Assembly: GCF_002368415.1 (NCBI RefSeq)
Contig: NZ_AP018290.1
Coordinates: 372,001-436,000 of the forward strand
Source: Calothrix sp. NIES-4105
GTDB lineage: Bacteria; Cyanobacteriota; Cyanobacteriia; Cyanobacteriales; Nostocaceae
Length of the DNA stretch: 64,000 bases
Direction: 5' to 3'
The position numbers were made by a program, and so were the translations under genes. Shown piece after piece: positions 53,454 to 62,886 of the stretch. The notes under the pieces are model-generated. The model saw only the letters and a list, made by a program, of their open reading frames with translations. It was not told the origin of the DNA and ran no database searches. Position 1 is the stretch's first letter. Each line of letters begins with the position of its first letter.

Positions 53454-53795
53454 ATGGCTGATACAAGCGTAAAAAAAGTAGATTCTGCTTACTCACCAAC
53501 AGGTCAACTCGGTCAAAAATATTTAGCATCTGGAAAAACCGTTTCGATGCGACTTTGGGAAGACGAACAACCAAATGAACCCAAAGAACCAACAGCGCGC
53601 GAATATGAAACAGTTGGTTACGTCATCAAAGGTACTGCAGAACTACACATCGAAGGTCAAGTAATAAGACTTGAACCAGGTAATTCTTGGGTGGTACCAA
53701 AAGGAGCATCTCACAGTTACAAAATTTTAGAATCATTTACCGCAGTCGAGGCAACAAGTCCACCAGCACAAATACACGGACGCGACGAAAATTAA
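53454..53795 (+). CDS. Cupin-domain protein
   Basis: 113 residues, a single cupin barrel: YVIKGTAELHIEGQ (motif 1, with fewer His than usual) and PGNSWVVPKGASHSYKI (motif 2, PxGxxH). It may bind a metal or small ligand. It is 26 bases after the oxidoreductase stop with AGAGGATAATAAC as the ribosome binding site, so the two are probably co-transcribed. Confidence 0.85.
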   Translation: MADTSVKKVDSAYSPTGQLGQKYLASGKTVSMRLWEDEQPNEPKEPTAREYETVGYVIKGTAELHIEGQVIRLEPGNSWVVPKGASHSYKILESFTAVEATSPPAQIHGRDEN

Positions 53796-54199
53796 TCACA
53801 TCACATATCTAACCGGAATGCACCTTCTTTTGTAAGGTGGGCACTGCCCACCATACAATTGGAATAGCTTTTCATACAGCTTAACGCTGGTGTATTCCGA
53901 TTTTTTAATTACCATCAGATTTACGTCAAATTATTTTTTATCTTCATCCTTCTCAGTATATTTACATAAAATATTCAATTTCTACTATATATTATAGGTA
54001 ATTTACATACAATTTCAGTGATTATGGATACAGTGTGATTATTGTGCAGAGTAATCCGAAATTATTTATAAACAATATAAATGTAAAGACGCGATATATC
54101 GCGTCTCTACAATGCACGAATTTTACGAATAATTTAAAATGCTATATTTAATGCCAGATTTATGTTGGGTTCCGCTGTCGCTACACCCAACCTACAATG
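53796..54199. repeat. Convergent intergenic region with three hairpin repeats
   Basis: It contains GGTGGGCACTGCCCACC (53836-53852), GACGCGATATATCGCGTC with CTCTAC tail (54086-54113) and GTTGGGTTCC...ACCCAAC (54164-54191), representatives of three different families. No gene. The repeats lie between convergent genes, where terminators are expected. Confidence 0.75.
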
Positions 54200-54982
54200 C
54201 TAGCCTTTTAGTAAGGATTCTCCGCCATCTATCCAAACTTCTGTACCTGTAATTAAGTTGGAAGCATCTGAAGCTAGAAATAAAACTAGTTGTGCTACTT
54301 GTTCGGCACTACCTGGTTCACCGTCTGTTAAAGGAACTTTCCCTTCTGGAAATATTACAGGTTCTTGAGCTTTATCTAAATTTCTTTCTTCAGTACTCTT
54401 AGATATATTAGTATCAATAGCCCCTGGACATATCACGTTGACGCGAATTTTATGCTTTGCAAGTTCTAATGCTGTCATTTTGGCAAATGCTACTTGTGCA
54501 GCTTTGGAACATCCATACGCTGTGGCGCCTGATTTACTGAAAGTGCGTGTACCATTGATAGATGAAGTGATAATAATCGAGCCACCTTGCTTTTTCAAGT
54601 AAGGTACAGCATATTTAACTGTCAGAAAAGTTCCTCTCAAATTAACTTCAAGAGTTTTATCCCATTCTTCTACTTCTAACTCATCAATTGGCGCCCAAAC
54701 TCCATTAATACCAGCATTTGCAAACACTATATCCAAACGACCCCATTTATTAATTATTTCTTGAGTCGCTTGCTGCATATCCTCAACTTTAGAAATATCA
54801 GCAATAACTGGAATAGCTTCACCCGACGCTTCATTTATTTCAGCAACAGTTGCCTCCAGTTCTTCTTTAGTACGTCCTAGTGCTGCAACTTTTGCTCCTT
54901 GTTGTGCAAATAATATTGCTGTAGCTTTCGCTATTCCGGAACCTGCACCCGTTATTAATGCCACTTTATCAGCTAATTGCAT
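54200..54982 (-). CDS. SDR family oxidoreductase
   Basis: 260 residues from ATG at 54980-54982; the frame to 55015 is longer. Classical short-chain dehydrogenase: TGAGSGIAKATA, ANAGINGVW, catalytic Ser in IITSSINGTRT, YGCSKAA (YxxxK), and CPGAIDTNI. The end VWIDGGESLLKG is complete. Unlike the SDR at 5.8/12.8 kb, this one is intact and from a different subgroup. The reaction is unknown. Confidence 0.9.
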   Translation of the reverse strand: MQLADKVALITGAGSGIAKATAILFAQQGAKVAALGRTKEELEATVAEINEASGEAIPVIADISKVEDMQQATQEIINKWGRLDIVFANAGINGVWAPIDELEVEEWDKTLEVNLRGTFLTVKYAVPYLKKQGGSIIITSSINGTRTFSKSGATAYGCSKAAQVAFAKMTALELAKHKIRVNVICPGAIDTNISKSTEERNLDKAQEPVIFPEGKVPLTDGEPGSAEQVAQLVLFLASDASNLITGTEVWIDGGESLLKG

Positions 54983-55190
54983 AAATTTATAGTGATTTTT
55001 CGCACAAAGTACCAAATATAATAGTCATAAATCATACCGCTAACGGTATAAATCTAAATTGTCTGTATGCCTTTAGTTATAAATTGATAAATTTTCCATA
55101 TATAAAATATTTATGTGTTATATCGTTAGCATGATGACTTAACACAGAAAATGTTGGATATTATAATCTAATGCGGCGCAGGTAAGATGC

Positions 55191-56255
55191 ATGTTAGAAA
55201 ATCAACTTTTGTTAGAGTGTATTGAACGCATCGCGATAGTACGCGCGCTGCCCGGTTTAGAAAATTTTTTGTGTATTGTCCCAGCTTTACGAGCATTACG
55301 TGCAGCGTTTCCTCTTGCTAATATTACTTTAATCGGACTGTTTTCACCAGACAATATAAAACACCTGAAACAGCGATGGCGCCACCTAATTGACGATTTT
55401 ATCGAATTTCCAGGCTATCCAGGTATTCCACACTCACCATCAGTTGAAAAAATACCAGAATTTTTAACCCAAGTCCACGCTCTACACTTCGACTTGGCAT
55501 TACAAATGCACGATAATGGCACTATCATAAATAGCTTTACTTCATTACTCGGCGCCCGTATTAATGCCGGATTTTATATCCCCGGTTATTATTGTCCAGA
55601 CCCCACCTACTTTATTCCTTATCCCGATAACCAACCAGAAATATGGCGCCATTTACAATTAATGAAATATCTAGATATTGAAGTTCAAAACGATGAACTC
55701 GAATGGGCGCTTCTACAACAAGATTTTAGCGAATTGAGCGAAATTGAAGCTGTAAACAATTTACCTCCAAATAAATATGTTTGCATTGACTTAGCAAACT
55801 CTCAACAGTATTGGTCTGCCGAAAACCTAACTATTGTTGCTGATGCTATTACCGCACGTGGTTATCAAGTTGTATTCACAAACGCATTAGAAGACACTTC
55901 TGACCTTGTCACACTCGTTTCAAATTCTAATCCATCAATTAATTTGGTTGGAAAAATTAGTATTGGAGCAATGAGCGCGCTACTTGTTAACGCCGCTATT
56001 GTCATTTGTAGTAATACTCTAGTATCATATATAGCTGTAGCATTACGTGTGAAAAGCATTGTAATATTTGATGGTGAAGTCGAACGGTGGGCGCCACAAG
56101 ACCGTCAACTTCATCGTATTTTAACTTCGGAGTACAAAATTACATCTGAATGGATAGGTTTTAACAGCGAAGGTAATATACGTCAAATGTCTGCCAAATT
56201 AGCAGTTACTCCTGCAATGATTATGAATCAAGTATCATCGCTTATTTTGTCATAA
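55191..56255 (+). CDS. Glycosyltransferase family 9 protein (heptosyltransferase-like)
   Basis: 354 residues. GT-B fold with the N-terminal IVRALPGLENFLCIVPALRAL, PLANITLIGL and DLALQMHDNGTIINSF, and a C-terminal nucleotide-sugar domain with NLVGKISIGAMSALLVNAAI and SNTLVSYIAVALRVK. The family transfers heptose or related sugars to lipopolysaccharide. The GGCGCC density is high. The start codon lacks a strong ribosome binding site. Confidence 0.82.
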   Translation: MLENQLLLECIERIAIVRALPGLENFLCIVPALRALRAAFPLANITLIGLFSPDNIKHLKQRWRHLIDDFIEFPGYPGIPHSPSVEKIPEFLTQVHALHFDLALQMHDNGTIINSFTSLLGARINAGFYIPGYYCPDPTYFIPYPDNQPEIWRHLQLMKYLDIEVQNDELEWALLQQDFSELSEIEAVNNLPPNKYVCIDLANSQQYWSAENLTIVADAITARGYQVVFTNALEDTSDLVTLVSNSNPSINLVGKISIGAMSALLVNAAIVICSNTLVSYIAVALRVKSIVIFDGEVERWAPQDRQLHRILTSEYKITSEWIGFNSEGNIRQMSAKLAVTPAMIMNQVSSLILS

Positions 56256-56266
56256 ACATAAATATA

Positions 56267-56506
56267 TTAGGTATTTTCCTTTAATATCCAATCTAAATAA
56301 GCCAAAATGTCACGGTCTTCATGTTTTTGAAGCATTTTCTGCACCCGGTCTTCTAACTGCGTATTTGTTTTTGAAGAATGGTTATCGTTCTGTGAGTTAT
56401 CCTTAAGCAAGTTGTATAATCGCTCAAGATATGGTTTAGGGATAGTCACAGTAATTTCGTTGGCGTTGAAAAATTCTAGGTTTGTTGTGTTCATTATTTC
56501 CCTCAT
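56267..56506 (-). CDS. Small hypothetical protein
   Basis: 79 residues: polar N-terminus with EITVTIPKPYLERLYNLL (a strand followed by a helix, as in some antitoxin-type RHH proteins), an Asn/Ser-rich linker, and a C-terminal helix VQKMLQKHEDRDILAYLDWIL. No family recognised. The ATG at codon 5 (MNTTNLEFF) is an alternative start. No partner gene lies beside it. Confidence 0.5.
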   Translation of the reverse strand: MREIMNTTNLEFFNANEITVTIPKPYLERLYNLLKDNSQNDNHSSKTNTQLEDRVQKMLQKHEDRDILAYLDWILKENT

Positions 56507-56855
56507 CTTTTTAGGTTTTGTTTATTATTTTACAAAGCTTACCAAGTAATAATTTTGGTCAACATTTAGCCAACATCTATAAATAATGCCTTGATTACAG
56601 TTTCTAATAAACCGAGAAAATGCGGAGTTTCCCATTACACAGCGATACTGCGGTATGTATTATGACACTTACACTCATAAAAAATGTTTTTGATTCACAA
56701 TTAAAAAAATACAACTATATAGCTATATATTTAGTAAATTGTTCTTTCTTTTGGATGCGATGAGAAGTGTCTGTAGAAGGATGTTTGCCTAAGTGAGTAT
56801 AAAGTATCTTTATTGGTCAGTGAAGTTGCTATAAGCAATAAAGGAGATTGATTTT
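56507..56855. other. Intergenic region, no feature recognised
   Basis: AT-rich with a short palindrome ATATAGCTATAT near 56716. It contains the promoter of the YihY-type gene and an AAAGGAG ribosome binding site at its end. Confidence 0.5.
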
Positions 56856-57863
56856 GTGTTTAACAAGGTAGTAAGCCTTTTCAAAGAAACATTTGAGGAG
56901 TGGTCGAAAGATAAAGCTTCACGGTTGGCAGCGGCGTTATCGTACTATACAATATTTTCAATTGCTCCTTTGTTAATAATTATCATTGCCGTTGTCGGCG
57001 CCGTCTATCGTGAAGAAGCCGCAACAAATGCTATTAAGGCGCAACTTGAAGGTTTGATGGGTGAACAAAGCGCTGCTCTTATTCAAGGCGCCATTAACAG
57101 TGCAAGTCAACCCAAACAAGGAACAATTGCATCAATCATTAGTGTAATAGTACTTTTGTTTGGTGCGACTAGTCTTTTCACTGAATTGCAAGATTCACTC
57201 AATACAATTTGGGAAGTACAGCCAAAACCTGGACGCGCGGTAAAAAACATGTTACGGCAAAGGTTTTTATCGTTTGCGATGATTTTAGGAATTGGTTTTT
57301 TGCTGTTAGTCTCACTTGTAATGAGTACTGCTTTATCTGCTGCAATTGGTTATTTTCAAAATCTATTACCAGGTATTGATGGTATTTGGCAGGTAGTCAA
57401 CTTTGTTGTATCTTTTGCTGTCACGACTATATTATTTGGATTAATATTTAAAGTTCTTCCTGATGTTAAAATTGCTTGGAGTGATGTTTTAATCGGCGCT
57501 TCGTTAACTTCTCTGTTATTTTCGCTTGGTAGATTTTTATTAGGTCAATATTTAGCTAGAGCTACTTTTAGCTCTACTTATGGTGCCGCTAGTTCGATAG
57601 TAGTAATTTTATTCTGGGTTAACTATGCTGCTCAGATTCTATTTTTCGGTGCCGAATTTACACAAGTATACGCGCGTAGATATGGAACCAAAATAGTTCC
57701 CGATAAACACGCAGAACCAATAACAGAAGAAGCGCGCTTACAACAAGGAATGAAGCCAAATAATCCTGAGCGTCCATCCCGTAAAAATAAAACAAACTGG
57801 CTAAACCGTTTGCTTCGTCAATTAAAACCGTCTAAAAATAATCGTCGTAGAAGAGATTATTAA
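56856..57863 (+). CDS. YihY/BrkB family membrane protein
   Basis: 335 residues, GTG start with AAAGGAG nine bases upstream. Six transmembrane helices; the family motifs are AAALSYYTIFSIAPLLIII at the first helix, TSLFTELQDSLNTIWEV and YGAASSIVVILFWVNYAAQI, with FFGAEFTQVYARRYG after the last helix. The tail is basic (KNKTNWLNRLLRQLKPSKNN). Function of the family is unsettled; some members were misnamed as RNase BN. Confidence 0.9.
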   Translation: MFNKVVSLFKETFEEWSKDKASRLAAALSYYTIFSIAPLLIIIIAVVGAVYREEAATNAIKAQLEGLMGEQSAALIQGAINSASQPKQGTIASIISVIVLLFGATSLFTELQDSLNTIWEVQPKPGRAVKNMLRQRFLSFAMILGIGFLLLVSLVMSTALSAAIGYFQNLLPGIDGIWQVVNFVVSFAVTTILFGLIFKVLPDVKIAWSDVLIGASLTSLLFSLGRFLLGQYLARATFSSTYGAASSIVVILFWVNYAAQILFFGAEFTQVYARRYGTKIVPDKHAEPITEEARLQQGMKPNNPERPSRKNKTNWLNRLLRQLKPSKNNRRRRDY

Positions 57864-57889
57864 CTACGTATATTACTTATACTGCGTAA

Positions 57890-57906
57890 GGTGGGCAATG
57901 CCCACC
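57890..57906. repeat. GGTGGGCAATGCCCACC hairpin
   Basis: A perfect palindromic copy between convergent genes; likely terminator. Other copies at 22066, 22113 and 53836. Confidence 0.75.
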
Positions 57907-57915
57907 ATCAAGTTA

Positions 57916-59130
57916 TTAATTAACACCTGTCTTCCATTCTGGACCAGCATTAATTACTGTATCTTGAGAAACTGTTGTACCATTCATAAACCATAGCGTA
58001 TTGTCACCACTTGCGGTATCACGCCAGAAAATATCAGTTTTACCATCATCGTTAAAATCACCGATACTGTATTTCAACGACGGGTTAGTTTTGGCAAGGA
58101 AAGCAGAAGTCGCAACTGAGGAACCATCCATTAGCCAAGCTGTATTTTCTCCAGTTGTTTCGTTGCGCCAAAAGATATCGGTTTTACCATCACCATTAAA
58201 GTCACCAATATCAGCTTTCCAATCTGAACCCATTTTATCAAGGTCACTGCTGAAAAGCAAAGTTCCATTCATCAACCACATCGAAGTTTCACCTGTAGTT
58301 TTATTTTGCCACAGCACGTCATTTCTACTGTCTCCGTTGAAATCTCCTATTTTATAATCCCAATTTGCATCCATTTTTTGTAAGAATGAACCAGAGAAAT
58401 CAGTACCATTCATTAACCAGACCGCTGTTTCACTAGTCCTTTTATTAGTCCAAAATAAATCGGTCTTACCATCACCATTGAAATCAACTATAGTTGGTTT
58501 CCAGCCTAAATCGTCTGTTTTAGTTAGATAAGCTGCAGTGGTAACATTATTGTTATCCATCAACCAAGTTGCGTTTTCACCAGTTGCGTCGTTATGCCAA
58601 AAAGCATCACTCTTACCATCCCCATTAAATTCAGCGATTTGTAATTTCCAGTTAGAGTCTATTGTTTGTAGTTGAGTTGAGCTTGAAACATTGGCGCCAT
58701 CCATTAACCACAAGACATTCTCACCTGTATTTTTATTCCGCCAAAAAATATCACTCTTGCTATCGCGGTTAAAGTCACCTAGCTGGTAGTCCCATTGTGA
58801 CCCCATACTTGGCACAAACTTGGCATCAGATATATTTTTGCCATCCATTACCCAAATCGCAGTTTGTCCTGTTTTATCATCACGCCACAATAAGTCTTTT
58901 CTTCCATCCCCATTAAAATCAGCGTATGTAGCGGGATTGCTAAAAATTGAATTGGGATTTGGATTTGACCTAGGGATGTTATATTCTTGATTTGATATCT
59001 GTCCTGAAGATGATTTACCAAAATCAAAAGTATAACCTGGATTGTCTGTGAGATTATTCTTTGGTAGAAAAGCGCTGACAGAATCTATATTGCCAAATGG
59101 TGTATTTACAGCTTGTTTAGAAAAGTCCAT
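57916..59130 (-). CDS. Seven-repeat VCBS/FG-GAP protein 1
   Basis: 404 residues. After an Asn/Ser-rich N-terminus of about 60 residues, seven repeats follow, each of the form DFNGDGKTDIFWRN ... TGENxxWLMDG (VCBS/FG-GAP). Seven units predict one seven-bladed beta-propeller with a calcium-binding DxDGxxD loop per blade. There is no N-terminal signal peptide, so export would need another route. It is the first (3'-most) of three tandem paralogues on the minus strand, 150 bases from the next. Probable surface or extracellular role (inference). Confidence 0.85.
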   Translation of the reverse strand: MDFSKQAVNTPFGNIDSVSAFLPKNNLTDNPGYTFDFGKSSSGQISNQEYNIPRSNPNPNSIFSNPATYADFNGDGRKDLLWRDDKTGQTAIWVMDGKNISDAKFVPSMGSQWDYQLGDFNRDSKSDIFWRNKNTGENVLWLMDGANVSSSTQLQTIDSNWKLQIAEFNGDGKSDAFWHNDATGENATWLMDNNNVTTAAYLTKTDDLGWKPTIVDFNGDGKTDLFWTNKRTSETAVWLMNGTDFSGSFLQKMDANWDYKIGDFNGDSRNDVLWQNKTTGETSMWLMNGTLLFSSDLDKMGSDWKADIGDFNGDGKTDIFWRNETTGENTAWLMDGSSVATSAFLAKTNPSLKYSIGDFNDDGKTDIFWRDTASGDNTLWFMNGTTVSQDTVINAGPEWKTGVN

Positions 59131-59281
59131 GATACCGTTTGTAAGTAATTTGAAATAATTTTTAACTATTTTGACTCAATAATCTGTCAAAGATTAACTT
59201 GGTTTATTATTGCAAAAGTAGCGTAATTATCAAAATAAAAACATACATAAAAAGACCGAATTGATTCGGTCGCTACAGCTT

Positions 59282-60499
59282 TTATTTAACTGCCCCTTTC
59301 CAATCAGCGGGGGTATTTGTTATTGTGCTACCTGTTGCGGTTGTACCATTCATAAACCATATTGAATTATCACCAGTAGTTGGATTACGCCAGAAAATAT
59401 CTGTTTTTCCATCACCGCTAAAATCACCAATCATATATTCTAGTGACGGGTCTGTTTGCGGTAGGAATGCAGAAGTTCCAATTGATGAACCGTCCATTAA
59501 CCAGGCTGTATTCTCTCCTGTTTTGTTATTATGCCAAAATACGTCTGTTTTACCATCACCATTAAAGTCACCAATACTATTTGTCCAGTCGGCGCCCATA
59601 TTATTTAAGTTGCTGCTAAACAGAAAAGTTCCATTCATTACCCATACAGATGTATCACCTGTAACTTTGTTATGCCACAACAAGTCATTTCTACCATCAC
59701 CATTAAAATCGCCTGCTGTATAATCCCAAGATGAATCCATTTGTTGTAAGAATGTACCATTAGAGTTGGTACCATCCATCATCCATACTGCTGTATCGGT
59801 TGTGGCACTATTACGCCAAAAAATATCACTCTTACCATCACCACTAAAATCAACTATAGTAGGAGTCCAAGACAAATCTGTTGTAGTTAGGTATGCTGCG
59901 GTTGTTACGCTAGTACTATCCATTAACCAAGTAGCATTTTCACCCGTTTTAGTATTGTGCCAAAAAATATCGCTCTTACCATCACCGTTAAAGTCAGCGA
60001 TATCAAAATTCCAAGCAGGGTCAATAGTTTGTAATTGAGTAGTACTTACAACATTATCACCATCCATCATCCACAAAACATTCTCACCCGTTGTGGTATT
60101 ACGCCAAAACATATCACTTTTGCCATCACGATTAAAATCACCCAATTTATACTGCCATTCAGCACCCATTTGGGGTAAAAACTTAGCATCCGTAACATTG
60201 CTACCATCCATTAACCAAATAGCCGTTTCACCTGTTTGGCTATTACGCCAAATTAAATCAGTTTTACCATTACCACTAAAATCAGCGCGCGTAGCTGCAC
60301 TGCTAAAAATAGAGTTAGGATTTGGATTAGTTATCGGTACATTATATGCAAGATTTGAAACATCATCAGACGAACGTTTAAAATTACTCGAATAACTAGA
60401 TTGATCAATACCAGTATAATTAGTATTTGATATAGAACTATTATTAGAGTTAATATTCTGAGAAGGTAGATTTACAGCAGATAAGTTTGCATTATTCAT
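59282..60499 (-). CDS. Seven-repeat VCBS/FG-GAP protein 2
   Basis: 405 residues, the middle paralogue. Seven units of DFSGDGKSDIFWRN ... TWLMDG; the N-terminus (NSNNSSISNTNYTGIDQSSY) is again Asn/Ser-rich and without signal peptide. The PNPNSIFSSAATRADF segment directly before the first repeat is shared with the other two. It is closer to protein 1 than to protein 3. Calcium-dependent propeller predicted. Confidence 0.85.
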   Translation of the reverse strand: MNNANLSAVNLPSQNINSNNSSISNTNYTGIDQSSYSSNFKRSSDDVSNLAYNVPITNPNPNSIFSSAATRADFSGNGKTDLIWRNSQTGETAIWLMDGSNVTDAKFLPQMGAEWQYKLGDFNRDGKSDMFWRNTTTGENVLWMMDGDNVVSTTQLQTIDPAWNFDIADFNGDGKSDIFWHNTKTGENATWLMDSTSVTTAAYLTTTDLSWTPTIVDFSGDGKSDIFWRNSATTDTAVWMMDGTNSNGTFLQQMDSSWDYTAGDFNGDGRNDLLWHNKVTGDTSVWVMNGTFLFSSNLNNMGADWTNSIGDFNGDGKTDVFWHNNKTGENTAWLMDGSSIGTSAFLPQTDPSLEYMIGDFSGDGKTDIFWRNPTTGDNSIWFMNGTTATGSTITNTPADWKGAVK

Positions 60500-60576
60500 A
60501 ATTTATGAAGATGGGTAATGGTTAGATAGTTTGTGGAGACGCTGCAATTAAACCGCGTCTCCTGCAAATGTGTTAT

Positions 60577-61791
60577 TTAGCCAACGCTAGTGGTGTACCA
60601 ACCAAGTGGAGTAGTATTAACAGCAGTTGTGGTACCATCTCCAGACCAAATCATGTTTTCGCCAGTTTTAGTGTTGTTCCAGAACAGTTCAGTTCTGCCA
60701 TCACCATTAAAATCACCCAAGCTAGATTTCCAATCTGAACTCATTGTTGGTAAAGCAGTTGCGGTTGCAGTGGCGCCATCCATTGTCCAACCTAAATTTT
60801 CACCAGTAGCTTCGTTACGCCATAAAATATCAATTTTGCCATCGTTATTTACATCACCGAACTCATATTTCCAATCAGAACCGGCGCCTTGTGTTGGTAA
60901 ATCCGCAGCAGTAGCATTAGTACCATTCATCAACCAAGTTGTATTTTGACCTGTTTTAGTATTGTGCCAGAAAAGATCAGTTCTCATATCACCGTTAAAG
61001 TCGGTAGCAGAAACCTGCCATTCAGAACCGGCGCCGAAATTTGCCAGCTCAGTACCGCTAGATAGCTCAGTACCATTCATACTCCACAAAGAATTTTGAC
61101 CTGTTGCGGAATTGTGCCAAAGCAAATCAGTCTTACCTGTACCATCAACGCTGACAACAGTAGAAGTCCAATTAGCATCTGTGGTTGGTAACATCGCTGC
61201 AGAAGCAATATTAGTACCATCCATTACCCATACAGCATTTTCACCCGTACTCTTGTTATGCCAAATTAAATCGCTCTTACGGTCTGCGTTTGTGTCGCCA
61301 ACTTTGAAATCCCAGTTGCTATCTGTGCTTGTCAGCATAGTATCAGCAACTATGTTTCCACCATCCATTACCCAAGCTTCGTTTGCTCCGGTATTTTTAT
61401 TGCGCCAAATCAAATCAGTTTTACCGTCACCGTTCAAATCTGCAATTTTATAATCCCATTCAGCACCGCGCGAAGGTAAAGCTACACCATTAGGAGTGGC
61501 GCCATCCATTAACCAAACAGCAACTTCACCCGTTTGCGAGTTCCGCCAAATTTTATCGGTCTTACCATCACCATTGAAATCAGGATTAATAGCTGCACTG
61601 CTAAAAATCAAGTTTGGATTAGGGTTTAATCCTTGAGATTCAACTGACTGTGAAGAACCTTTTAAACTTGAAACATTATTCGAGTATAAACTTTGGTCAA
61701 AACTATTCGCACTTTGAGTATATATTGAAGCACCAGTACCAGTAGAAAGCTCTGTGGATTTTGCTGAATTTAACATGAGGATGAATGTCAA
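60577..61791 (-). CDS. Seven-repeat VCBS/FG-GAP protein 3
   Basis: 404 residues, the most divergent of the three. Its seven units keep the W and DG landmarks but lose several acidic residues in the fourth (VSVDGTGKTDLLWHN) and seventh blades. The N-terminus (STGTGASIYTQSANSFDQSLY) lacks a signal peptide. The genes are separated by short spacers; the one at 60500-60576 has a GGAGACGC / GCGTCTCC hairpin. The start is ATG at 61789-61791 with an upstream alternative unlikely. Confidence 0.83.
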   Translation of the reverse strand: MTFILMLNSAKSTELSTGTGASIYTQSANSFDQSLYSNNVSSLKGSSQSVESQGLNPNPNLIFSSAAINPDFNGDGKTDKIWRNSQTGEVAVWLMDGATPNGVALPSRGAEWDYKIADLNGDGKTDLIWRNKNTGANEAWVMDGGNIVADTMLTSTDSNWDFKVGDTNADRKSDLIWHNKSTGENAVWVMDGTNIASAAMLPTTDANWTSTVVSVDGTGKTDLLWHNSATGQNSLWSMNGTELSSGTELANFGAGSEWQVSATDFNGDMRTDLFWHNTKTGQNTTWLMNGTNATAADLPTQGAGSDWKYEFGDVNNDGKIDILWRNEATGENLGWTMDGATATATALPTMSSDWKSSLGDFNGDGRTELFWNNTKTGENMIWSGDGTTTAVNTTPLGWYTTSVG

Positions 61792-61929
61792 CAGTGTTCA
61801 TCACCCTTTTTATTATCTATTTACAATTAAAAGTGTTATGCCAGAACATCTAAACCTATTTTAAATAAATTATATTGTTTATCAATAACAATGTTTTTTT
61901 ACCTAAATTCCAACCCTATTTTTCAATTT

Positions 61930-61945
61930 AGATGTCCAAACATCT
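61930..61945. promoter_or_regulatory. Palindromic operator candidate AGATGTCCAAACATCT
   Basis: Two 6-bp arms (AGATGT / ACATCT) around CCAA, 54 bases before the parA start. A half site GAACATCTAAAC lies at about 61846. Ribbon-helix-helix partners of ParA proteins bind such short repeats, so the next-but-one gene product is the likely ligand (inference). Confidence 0.45.
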
Positions 61946-61998
61946 GTACATATAGGCGCCAAATCTGGTATCATCTGCCGCAGAAATACTTAAAACGT

Positions 61999-62595
61999 AT
62001 GATTGTTACTGTGGCGGCATTTAAAGGGGGAGTAGGAAAATCAACGACTGCACTCCACTTAGCTACGTATTTGCAAGCAAAAGCGGATACTTTGTTAATC
62101 GATGGTGATTTAAATCGTTGTTCGTTAGATTGGTCAAATCGCAGTAGTTTGCCTTTTAGAGTAGCAGACGAAGAGCAGGGAGTAAAATTAGCTTCGCTTT
62201 ATGAGCATATTGTTATTGATACACCTGCACGCCCGTCACCTAACGATTTAAAAACATTAGCGCGCGGCTGTGATATGCTCGTTATTCCAACTGCACCTGA
62301 TGCAATGGCAATGGCTGCCACCTTACAAATGGTGGGCGCCCTCAATGCACTTAGAGCAAAGTATCGTGTTTTACTAACTCTAATTCCACCACATCCAAAC
62401 AAAGCAGGAGAAGAAGCACGTGTAACTTTAGAAAATATCGGAATACCATTATTCAAAACAGGTATTAGGCGCCTCTCGGTATTTCAAGATGCCGCATTAG
62501 AGGGAGTACCCGTAAACGCTGTCAAAGACTCAAAAGCAAAAATTGCGTGGAGAAGCTATGTAGAAGTAGGAAAAGAAATTTGCAATGCATTTTAA
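61999..62595 (+). CDS. ParA-family partition ATPase
   Basis: 198 residues from ATG 61999; the frame to 61891 runs through the promoter. Deviant Walker A AAFKGGVGKSTTALHLA, Walker A' LLIDGDLNRCSLDW and Walker B HIVIDTPARPSPNDL. Short ParA of the plasmid type without a helix-turn-helix domain. It would pattern cargo or plasmids on the nucleoid with the next gene product. The two genes are 24 bases apart. Confidence 0.88.
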   Translation: MIVTVAAFKGGVGKSTTALHLATYLQAKADTLLIDGDLNRCSLDWSNRSSLPFRVADEEQGVKLASLYEHIVIDTPARPSPNDLKTLARGCDMLVIPTAPDAMAMAATLQMVGALNALRAKYRVLLTLIPPHPNKAGEEARVTLENIGIPLFKTGIRRLSVFQDAALEGVPVNAVKDSKAKIAWRSYVEVGKEICNAF

Positions 62596-62619
62596 CCTAT
62601 GTAACCCATAAATTATTAT

Positions 62620-62886
62620 ATGAGTGATAAAAAAAAAGGAAGTCGTTTTGATAATTTAATTGATGCCGCGCGTAGTCGTCAACAGCGTGATGAGTTACCG
62701 TCTATCATAGATGATGATAAAAATAATGGCGTAAAAAGTAAGAGTACAGACCCCAACTATATTCGTACAACTGTATATTTACCTAAGCAGTTACATCGAA
62801 GAATGAAAGCTGCAGCTTTATCTCAAGACCGACAAATGAGCGAAATTATAGCAGAATTAGTTGAACAATGGCTTTCAAAAAGTTGA
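62620..62886 (+). CDS. Ribbon-helix-helix partner of the ParA-like ATPase
   Basis: 88 residues. A flexible basic N-terminus (KKKGSRFDNLIDAARSRQQ) is followed by an RHH domain: YIRTTVYLPKQLHRRMKAAA, then a second helix SEIIAELVEQWL. This is the layout of ParG/CopG-type centromere-binding proteins, whose N-terminal tail stimulates the ATPase. No parS-like array is visible other than the AGATGT motif upstream. Confidence 0.8.
   Translation: MSDKKKGSRFDNLIDAARSRQQRDELPSIIDDDKNNGVKSKSTDPNYIRTTVYLPKQLHRRMKAAALSQDRQMSEIIAELVEQWLSKS

Noticed and set aside
58001-61453. Several plus-strand frames of 90-119 codons across the VCBS genes
   Set aside because: They arise from the periodic codon pattern of the repeats; the sense proteins are regular seven-repeat propellers.
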